Below, one piece after another: positions 37,680 to 45,112 of a stretch of 64,000 nt of DNA. The position numbers and the translations under genes were made by a program. Where the stretch lies: positions 47,506 to 111,505 of the forward strand of contig NZ_LT607658.1 in the NCBI RefSeq assembly GCF_900095265.1, read 5' to 3'. The notes beneath the pieces were generated by a model. That model worked only from the letters and a program-made list of their open reading frames with translations. It had not been told where the DNA came from and searched no databases. Within the stretch, counting starts at the first letter, position 1; each line of letters opens with the position of its first letter. The stretch comes from Janthinobacterium sp. UMAB-56 (GTDB lineage: Bacteria; Pseudomonadota; Gammaproteobacteria; Burkholderiales; Burkholderiaceae_D).

Positions 37680-37991
37680 ATGTACGCGGTCATAAAAACC
37701 GGTGGCAAACAATACAAAGTTGTCGCTGGCGAAAAACTTAAAGTAGAACAGATACCGGCAGACATTGGTTCCGAAATCACCATCGATCAAGTTCTCGCAG
37801 TAGGCGCGGGCGACACCATTAAATTTGGTGCGCCATTGGTCGAAGGTGCAACGGTACTGGTTACGGTTGTGGCGCATGGTCGCCATGATAAGGTCAAAAT
37901 TTTCAAGATGCGTCGTCGTAAGCATTACCAAAAGCATCAAGGCCATCGCCAGAATTTTACCGAAATCCAAATCGTTTCGATCAACGGCTAA
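37680..37991 (+). CDS. rplU: 50S ribosomal protein L21
   Basis: A 103-aa ribosomal protein with the L21 N-terminus [14 protein letters not shown] and C-terminal [18 protein letters not shown], standard length. The ATG at 37680 gives the family N-terminus; an in-frame extension upstream is in the leader. It is followed by rpmA after 40 bp, as in most bacteria. Confidence 0.98.
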   Translation: MYAVIKTGGKQYKVVAGEKLKVEQIPADIGSEITIDQVLAVGAGDTIKFGAPLVEGATVLVTVVAHGRHDKVKIFKMRRRKHYQKHQGHRQNFTEIQIVSING

Positions 37992-38031
37992 TCGCCGCTG
38001 TTTGAATTAATCAGCTATCAAGGAGTCTTAA

Positions 38032-38304
38032 ATGGCACATAAAAAAGGCGGCGGCACAACGCGAAACGGCCGTGATTCAGAATCAAAACGTCTGGGCGTT
38101 AAAGTCTACGGCGGCCAAGCTATCAATGCTGGCGGCATCATCATTCGTCAACGCGGCACGCCAGTGCGCGCCGGCGAAGGCGTAGGCATGGGCAAAGACC
38201 ACACCTTGTTCGCGTTGATCGCGGGCAAAGTGAAGTTCGTTGTCAAAGGTGCTGGCTCGAAGCAATTCGTGACCGTTGTACCTAACGCAGCAGTACCAGC
38301 GTAA
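38032..38304 (+). CDS. rpmA: 50S ribosomal protein L27
   Basis: A 90-aa ribosomal protein with the standard N-terminal [18 protein letters not shown], reaching the peptidyl-transferase centre in known structures. The ATG has AAGGAG about 8 bases upstream. A terminator-like hairpin follows before obgE. Confidence 0.98.
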   Translation: MAHKKGGGTTRNGRDSESKRLGVKVYGGQAINAGGIIIRQRGTPVRAGEGVGMGKDHTLFALIAGKVKFVVKGAGSKQFVTVVPNAAVPA

Positions 38305-38368
38305 TTCATCGCGGGGCGCCAGTTCGCTCCGCTGTGATCGCATGATGTAAGGCGCAAGCCTTCAATCG

Positions 38369-38397
38369 AAAGGCTCTGCCCAAGGTAGAGCCTTTTT
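38369..38397 (+). terminator. Terminator after rpmA
   Basis: AGGCTCT (38371-38377) and AGAGCCT (38387-38393) arms with a 9-base loop, followed by TTTTT. It lies 21 bp before the obgE start, so obgE may be partly read through or have its own promoter. Confidence 0.7.
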
Positions 38398-38399
38398 AG

Positions 38400-39527
<1,128 letters not shown>

Positions 39528-39540
39528 GAGCCTTACCCCG

Positions 39541-39951
39541 ATGTCGGTACAGACGGCCGCTGCCGCGCCAGCGCGCAAGCAAGTGTGGCAGCGCCGTGTA
39601 TTGCATCTGATCGCGTATGCTTACGGGCTGAGCGCGGTCGCCTGTCTGCTGTTCGCCGATGAAATGGCGGCCGGCATGGGCATCTTCCTCAATGGCGTCA
39701 ATGGCTACAGCCAGTTCTACGCCACTCATGTCGGTGTCTGGGGCGCTACCGCGCTGCTGGCACTGTTCGCGGCAGGGCAGGGCGAACCGCCTGTCCTCGG
39801 CGATATCACTGCAATGTTGGTCCTGGCGCAGCCCGCCGGCCGTTTGTACGCGGCCATCAGCTTTGGCTTGCCCCAGGGTTTTGTGTTGTTCATGTGCGCA
39901 ATGGAGCTGACGGCGGGGCTGGCCTTGCTGCTGCTGCGTCCTGCGCGCTGA
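39541..39951 (+). CDS. Small membrane protein between obgE and proB
   Basis: A 136-aa protein with about four hydrophobic helices (LIAYAYGLSAVACLLFA, VGVWGATALLALFAA, a middle segment, and LFMCAMELTAGLALLLL). The ATG at 39541 is 13 bp after the obgE stop and the gene ends 27 bp before proB. I do not recognise a named family. Its function is unknown; its place inside a housekeeping run suggests co-expression only. Confidence 0.75.
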   Translation: MSVQTAAAAPARKQVWQRRVLHLIAYAYGLSAVACLLFADEMAAGMGIFLNGVNGYSQFYATHVGVWGATALLALFAAGQGEPPVLGDITAMLVLAQPAGRLYAAISFGLPQGFVLFMCAMELTAGLALLLLRPAR

Positions 39952-39978
39952 CGTCTATAAAGTGAAGAGCGCCGCCCC

Positions 39979-41097
39979 ATGGATTCCGTGATTCAAAAAG
40001 CTACCCGTATCATCATCAAAGTCGGCTCTTCGCTGGTCACCAACGATGGCCGCGGACTCGATCATGCCGCCATCGCGCGCTGGGCTGCGCAGATTTCCGG
40101 TTTGCGCGCCCTGGGCAAGGAAGTCGTTCTCGTCAGCTCCGGCGCCATCGCCGAAGGCATGCTGCGCCTCGGTTTCGAACAGCGCCCTACCGATATCCAC
40201 GAATTGCAGGCGTGCGCCGCCGTCGGTCAGATGGGCCTGGCGCAAATCTATGAAAGCAGCTTCCGCGCCCACGGCCTCGGCACGGCGCAAGTGCTGCTGA
40301 CGCACGCCGACCTGGCCGACCGCGAACGCTACCTGAATGCCCGCTCCACCCTGACGACCCTGCTGCGCCTGGGAGTGGTGCCGATCATCAATGAAAACGA
40401 CACGGTCGTCACCGATGAAATCAAGTTCGGCGACAACGATACCCTGGGCGCCCTGGTGGCCAACCTGATCGAGGCCGATGCGCTGGTCATCCTGACCGAC
40501 CAGCACGGCCTGTTTTCGGCCGACCCGCGCAAAGACCCGAATGCTTACCTGATTACGCAAGGCATTGCCGGCGATCCGGCCCTGGAAGCGATGGCCGGCG
40601 GTGCCGGCAGCAGCCTGGGGCGTGGCGGCATGCTGACGAAAATCCTCGCCGCCAAGCGCGCTGCCAAGTCCGGCGCCCACACGATCATCGCCTGGGGCCG
40701 CGACAGTGACGTGCTCAGCCGTCTGGCGCAGGGCGAGGCGATCGGCACGCAATTGCGAGCACAAACGGGGCAATTGACGGCGCGTAAGCAGTGGATGGCC
40801 GATCATCTGCATACGGCCGGCGCCGTCGTGTTGGATGCCGGTGCCGTGCAGAAGCTGCGCCAGGAAGGCAAGTCTTTGTTGCCGATCGGCGTGACGGGCG
40901 TGAACGGCGAATTCGGCCGCGGCGCCGTGATCACCTGCGTCGATGCTGCCGGCGTGCCCGTGGCGCGCGGTCTGTCCAACTACACGAGCGGTGAAGCGCG
41001 CCGCATCATGCGCAAGCCCTCCACCGAGATCGAGTCGATACTCGGCTACATGGAAGGCCATGAGCTGATTCATCGCGACAATATGGTGTTGGTGTAG
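39979..41097 (+). CDS. proB: Glutamate 5-kinase
   Basis: First enzyme of proline synthesis, 372 aa, phosphorylating glutamate. The amino-acid-kinase domain has KVGSSLVTN at the start, SSGAIAEG, and NENDTV with FGDNDTL. A PUA domain covers about residues 280-365 and includes [14 protein letters not shown] at 39979. A proA gene is not present in the window. Confidence 0.97.
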   Translation: MDSVIQKATRIIIKVGSSLVTNDGRGLDHAAIARWAAQISGLRALGKEVVLVSSGAIAEGMLRLGFEQRPTDIHELQACAAVGQMGLAQIYESSFRAHGLGTAQVLLTHADLADRERYLNARSTLTTLLRLGVVPIINENDTVVTDEIKFGDNDTLGALVANLIEADALVILTDQHGLFSADPRKDPNAYLITQGIAGDPALEAMAGGAGSSLGRGGMLTKILAAKRAAKSGAHTIIAWGRDSDVLSRLAQGEAIGTQLRAQTGQLTARKQWMADHLHTAGAVVLDAGAVQKLRQEGKSLLPIGVTGVNGEFGRGAVITCVDAAGVPVARGLSNYTSGEARRIMRKPSTEIESILGYMEGHELIHRDNMVLV

Positions 41098-41105
41098 GCG
41101 GCAAC

Positions 41106-41129
41106 GTGGCCGGTGCCTGCACCGGCCAC
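41106..41129. terminator. Hairpin between proB and the acylation cassette
   Basis: An 11-bp perfect stem GTGGCCGGTGC/GCACCGGCCAC with a 2-base loop, between the convergent ends of proB (41097) and the microprotein gene (41133). No long U run, so the terminator role is likely but not certain. It fixes the end of the minus-strand operon just after the microprotein. Confidence 0.55.
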
Positions 41130-41132
41130 GGC

Positions 41133-41273
41133 CTACAGTTGTCCGTAACGGAAGCCCACGCCCAGGGCCAGCGGCCATTTCAGCCACAACAGCAGCAGCA
41201 ATCCCCCATACCATAGCGTGAAGAGTCCGTGCACGAGCGGTGCCGGCAGGTAGCGCAAGAGAAATTGGTACAC
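41133..41273 (-). CDS. 46-aa membrane microprotein, DltX-like
   Basis: A short reading frame that follows the MBOAT gene by one base. The GTG start at 41273 has GGAG with 5-base spacing inside the MBOAT 3' end, and the stop TAG is at 41133. The product (46 aa) has a single hydrophobic helix, GLFTLWYGGLLLLLWL (about residues 16-31), then a short polar turn and the C-terminus FRYGQL with Tyr43. DltX proteins of Gram-positive D-alanylation systems are small single-helix proteins with a conserved C-terminal tyrosine-containing peptide thought to relay the acyl group (from memory). The resemblance here is inference, but position, ribosome site and motif agree. Confidence 0.65.
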   Translation of the reverse strand: MYQFLLRYLPAPLVHGLFTLWYGGLLLLLWLKWPLALGVGFRYGQL

Positions 41274-41274
41274 C

Positions 41275-42405
41275 TTAACTCCCAGGTAACAGCGGTGCGA
41301 ACAGCACCGTCAGACAAGACCAGGCCGCCAGCAAGTCGCTGGTCGACGTCAGCGCGAAGCTGAGTATGACAAATTGCAAGGTCAAGAACCAGCTGAAGAC
41401 ACGCCACAGGGCGTAGCGGCGTAATTGCTCCGCCCATGGCATGTGCTTGCCCCACAGGTGGACGATGGCCAGGCCGGCGCCGTGGAACAATCCCCAGGCC
41501 AGGTAGCGCGGCGACAATTCATGCCACAAGCCCAGCACCATCATGCTGCCCAGGCTGGCAAACAGGTATTGATGCGTGTGCGAGAGGATGGGGCGAAAGA
41601 CGAAATCGCGGCACCATTCCGACACCGTGATGTGCCAGCGGCGCCAGAAATCGGACAGGTTACGGGCAGCAAAGGGGAAATGAAAGTTTTCCGGCACGCG
41701 TATGCCCAGCAATGCGGCAAAGCCGATGGCTATATCGCAATAGCCCGAGAATTGCCAGTACAGGTTCAAGCCATAGCCCACCAGCGGGAGGTAGGCATCG
41801 AGCCAGGCGTTTCCGGTGGACAGATTCAGAGTGTTGAATTTGAAATTGAGAAGATACCCTGCGAGTAAAACCACCTTGCAATAACCGTACAGCATGCGCT
41901 GCAAGGCTTGCGAAGCGAGTTGCCTGTCCCACCGCGCGCGCAATAGTTCCATGCGGAAGGCATCGTAACGCTGGACCGGACCGACGGCCAGGGTGGGTGG
42001 GAAGAGCAGATAACCCAGCGTAGTGCCGGCGCGGCCATCGCGCGCGATGCCACCGCCGTCATGCTCGGCGATCAGGTGCCAGGCTTTCAGCGAGACGAAG
42101 GCGTAGCCCAGGTAAGCGGCCAGGCCGTGACTGGCTTTGGCATACTGGTAAGCGATAAAGGCGAGCAGCACGCCGGCCAGACCCAGCGTTTGCATCATGG
42201 CCGGGCGGTGCCATTGCGGACCGCAGATGAGGGCCAGCCACGCCAGCAAGGCGCTCCAGGCTGCCACGTTGCGCCAGCCATCATGTGCGAGCAAGATGGC
42301 GCCGCCCAGTGTCAGCAGCCAGGGCCGCCATACAGGCGGCAGGCGCCAGTAGAGCGGGATCAGCACCAGCATGCTCAGCATGCCGAAGGTTGTCATCCAC
42401 ACCAT
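41275..42405 (-). CDS. MBOAT family O-acyltransferase (DltB/AlgI-like)
   Basis: A 376-aa multi-pass protein of the membrane-bound O-acyltransferase family. The hallmark segments are the FSGYCDIAIGFAALLGI loop, the NFHFPFAARNLSDFWRRWHIT motif, and the catalytic region GLWHELSPRYLAWGLFHG with the expected histidines at about 295 and 308. It is shorter than AlgI (about 460-520 aa) and close to DltB-type lengths. In such systems the MBOAT takes an acyl group from a cytosolic carrier and passes it across the membrane. It starts one base after the SGNH gene and is followed at once by the microprotein. Confidence 0.88.
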   Translation of the reverse strand: MVWMTTFGMLSMLVLIPLYWRLPPVWRPWLLTLGGAILLAHDGWRNVAAWSALLAWLALICGPQWHRPAMMQTLGLAGVLLAFIAYQYAKASHGLAAYLGYAFVSLKAWHLIAEHDGGGIARDGRAGTTLGYLLFPPTLAVGPVQRYDAFRMELLRARWDRQLASQALQRMLYGYCKVVLLAGYLLNFKFNTLNLSTGNAWLDAYLPLVGYGLNLYWQFSGYCDIAIGFAALLGIRVPENFHFPFAARNLSDFWRRWHITVSEWCRDFVFRPILSHTHQYLFASLGSMMVLGLWHELSPRYLAWGLFHGAGLAIVHLWGKHMPWAEQLRRYALWRVFSWFLTLQFVILSFALTSTSDLLAAWSCLTVLFAPLLPGS

Positions 42406-42406
42406 G

Positions 42407-43303
42407 TTAACGTTCGTCCCGCAGTTGCTGCAATTGCGCGGCCCACCAGGGGGCGAACAGGCGTGCGCCAGCCGCGTTCATATGGCTGCCGTCAAAGTAC
42501 AGGTCTTGCTGTGAGAAATGAGGTGATGCAATGTAGTTGACCAAGGGGCCGGGCGGGAGTGCCCGCCGCAACTGTTCTTGCCAGCGTTTCTTTTGTGGAG
42601 CAATGACTTGTTCCACGAATTCGGAGCGACGCAGTTCGAGAACGATGATGTGTATGCCGCGCTGCGACAAGCGCCGCAGTCGGTCAGTCAACGCTAGGTT
42701 GATCGCACCATGGGAGAATATGGTTTGCAGGTTGTTGGCATTCTTGAGGATCAGCTGTTTCTTTTTATCCTGTGGAAATTCCTCATAGGGCAAAGGCTCT
42801 TTTTGGTCTGCCAGTTCCACATAAGCCCGTGGGGGCGCAAAGTGTGCCTGTGCGGTGACTTTATAGGCAGCAGTTCTCATTAATAGGAACAGATCGTCGC
42901 GTAGTTGGTCCGTTGCCGTACTATCGGCGAAAAACAGGTTTTCCTCAATAACGAGGACGTTCGGTGGCTTGCTTTCGATTGGCGTCAGGCTCGCTTGCAG
43001 TGCGCCCAATCCTGTACCAAGCTTGGTCATGCGCATCCAGCAAATGCCAGGAAGCAGGGCGATTTCATCCATTATCGCGGGAGGGGTGGCCGCCCATAGC
43101 AAGGATGAGCCGAGGCCCAGCACGCGTATTGGCGTTTCGCCGCCATACGCAGATGCCAGAAAGCGCTGCGTATGCTTGGTGATGACTGGCTCAGGTTTGG
43201 GCTCAAGCCACGGGGCATGGCGCTGCAACGCCAGTAGCGCGACCACACTTACTGCCAGCAATGCGCTGCATAGCCATATGCGCAAAGGAGGTGCTGAGGC
43301 CAT
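42407..43303 (-). CDS. Membrane-anchored SGNH-type protein (DltD-like)
   Basis: A 298-aa protein with an N-terminal helix (residues about 8-26) and a periplasmic SGNH-like domain. The candidate nucleophile is Ser66 in LGLGSSLLW, and the C-terminal YFDGSHMN supplies D271 and H274 in the D-x-x-H pattern. DltD and PatB/AlgX-type proteins use the same triad to place acyl groups on polymers. It starts one base after the ligase-carrier stop and ends one base before the MBOAT start, so all three are probably translated together. Sequence identity to known DltD looks low; the call rests on topology, triad and context. Confidence 0.75.
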   Translation of the reverse strand: MASAPPLRIWLCSALLAVSVVALLALQRHAPWLEPKPEPVITKHTQRFLASAYGGETPIRVLGLGSSLLWAATPPAIMDEIALLPGICWMRMTKLGTGLGALQASLTPIESKPPNVLVIEENLFFADSTATDQLRDDLFLLMRTAAYKVTAQAHFAPPRAYVELADQKEPLPYEEFPQDKKKQLILKNANNLQTIFSHGAINLALTDRLRRLSQRGIHIIVLELRRSEFVEQVIAPQKKRWQEQLRRALPPGPLVNYIASPHFSQQDLYFDGSHMNAAGARLFAPWWAAQLQQLRDER

Positions 43304-43304
43304 C

Positions 43305-45098
43305 TCAGCGCGTCAGCCGTTTGATCAGTTGCACGGTGGCGTCCATCGTTTCCATGTGTACTACATCCGATGGACTCAGGCGCACTTTGAACCGCGTCTC
43401 CAGTCCGATTACGAAATTGATATGCGCCAGCGAATCCCAGCCTGGCGTATTCGCGGGACCTGAATCACCCTTCAGTACGCCTGCTTGCAAGTTGAACAGG
43501 CTCGTGGCCAGTGCAAAAATGTCTTCCTGCTGATTGCCGTGCGCGCTTGCTTCCTTGGGACCAAGCGATAGCGCGTGCTGCAACTGTTCCGTGATGACCT
43601 TGCCGGATGGCGTGCGCGGCAATTGACCGGTAAAACTAATGCGTTTCGGCAATTCGTGTGCCCCCAGGTGCTGGGCGCAATGCTGGAGCAGTTGTTGCTG
43701 ATCCGCCTCCATGCCGGGGCGCAATACGACGCAGGCGACGGGGATTTCTCCCCAGGTCGGGTCGGGCAGGGCGACGGTCGCCGCTTCCAGTACGGCCGGG
43801 TGTTGCAGCAGCACGCTGTTGATGGCTTCCGGCGACAGGTTGTAGCCGCCGCAAATGATCACGTCCTTGAGGCGCCCCGTGATCCAGTACACGCCATCGC
43901 TGTCGCGCCGTGCCAGGTCGCCCGTATGCAGCCAGCCGTCGCGCAGCACTGCAGCGGTTGCTTGTGGATTATCAAGATAACCATGCATCAGGTTGGCTCC
44001 TTGCAGGTACAGTTCTCCTGCCTCATCGCAGCCGGCCTCGCCGCCATCCTCGCGCACGATTTTGGCCAGCATGTCGCGAGGCACGCCCACGCTGCCGATC
44101 TTGTGGCTGGCGGCATCCGGTCCCGCATACAGGCCGCAAGCACCCGTTTCGCTCAAGCCATAGGTATTGATGAGTTTTACCTTGAAACACTGGCTGAAGC
44201 TGGTCCAGGTGGCTGGACTCAGGGGAGCACTGCAGGAAATGGCGAAGCGGAAATGGCCATTGTCGAAATTTTCCGCCAGGTGGGCGCCATATTGCTGGAG
44301 CAGGGCCAGCGCTGTCGGCGCGGCGATCAGATGGCTCACCTGTTCGCGGTAGATGGCAATTAAGATGGCTTCGATGGCGACAAGGCTGAAGGGCGCGGGA
44401 CGCACCAGAGTACAGCCCCGCTGGTAAGCCAGCAGCACGCCTTGCACCAGGCCATCGGCGTGCGACAGCGGCATCAGGTTCAGCAGGCGGGATGCGGATG
44501 TCAGTGCGTAATGTTCGCCTATGGTCTGCAGGTGTGCGAGCAGGGCGGGCCAGTGCATTTCCACGCCTTTCGGCCTGGCCGTGCTGCCCGATGTGAATAC
44601 GACGTAGGCGGGCCCTTCCTGCCTTGCCTGTGGCAAGGGCACCGGCGCTGGGGCTGCCAGCAGGCCAGGCCAATTGTCCAGGTCCGCGGGTGGCCGCCGC
44701 CCCAGCAATTTGCTCAACAGCGCTCCCTTGGCCTGGGCCGCGCCGACGCAGATTTGCTGCGTTGGCAAGGGCAGATCCTGGGTGCGCCATAGCGCGATTG
44801 CATCCGCATCGGCAATGACTGCATCGATGCGCGTATGTTCCAGCAGATCCTTGACTTGTCGTACGGAGGTGCCCGGATCGAGCAGCAGGGGAATGGCGCC
44901 GGCCCGCATGCAGCCGAGCAGCAAGGGGACAAATGCCAGATCGTCGCGCACCATCAGCAGCACGCGTTTATGTTGCAGTTCGCTTGCGATCAGCCTGGCC
45001 GCCACTTGCAGCAGTTGTTCTTCCAGATCGGCGTGCGACAACGACCTGGGGCCGATCAGGAATGGCGTATTCGCAGGCGTGGGACGGGTGTGAAACAT
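43305..45098 (-). CDS. AMP-dependent acyl ligase fused to a carrier domain
   Basis: A 597-aa protein. Residues to about 500 form an ANL-superfamily adenylation domain: P-loop YVVFTSGSTARPKGVE, NTYGLSETGACGL, GWLHTGDL, the hinge GRLKDVIICGGYNLSPE and the C-terminal PSGK lysine. A carrier domain follows, with the phosphopantetheine serine in GWDSLAHIN (Ser556). One chain thus does the work of DltA plus DltC: activates an acid as an AMP ester and loads it on its own carrier arm. The ATG at 45098 is 14 bp after the upstream stop. The acid (amino acid, hydroxy acid, aromatic or fatty acid) is not predictable by eye. Confidence 0.85.
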   Translation of the reverse strand: MFHTRPTPANTPFLIGPRSLSHADLEEQLLQVAARLIASELQHKRVLLMVRDDLAFVPLLLGCMRAGAIPLLLDPGTSVRQVKDLLEHTRIDAVIADADAIALWRTQDLPLPTQQICVGAAQAKGALLSKLLGRRPPADLDNWPGLLAAPAPVPLPQARQEGPAYVVFTSGSTARPKGVEMHWPALLAHLQTIGEHYALTSASRLLNLMPLSHADGLVQGVLLAYQRGCTLVRPAPFSLVAIEAILIAIYREQVSHLIAAPTALALLQQYGAHLAENFDNGHFRFAISCSAPLSPATWTSFSQCFKVKLINTYGLSETGACGLYAGPDAASHKIGSVGVPRDMLAKIVREDGGEAGCDEAGELYLQGANLMHGYLDNPQATAAVLRDGWLHTGDLARRDSDGVYWITGRLKDVIICGGYNLSPEAINSVLLQHPAVLEAATVALPDPTWGEIPVACVVLRPGMEADQQQLLQHCAQHLGAHELPKRISFTGQLPRTPSGKVITEQLQHALSLGPKEASAHGNQQEDIFALATSLFNLQAGVLKGDSGPANTPGWDSLAHINFVIGLETRFKVRLSPSDVVHMETMDATVQLIKRLTR

Positions 45099-45112
45099 GG
45101 TGAGCGGGTCGC

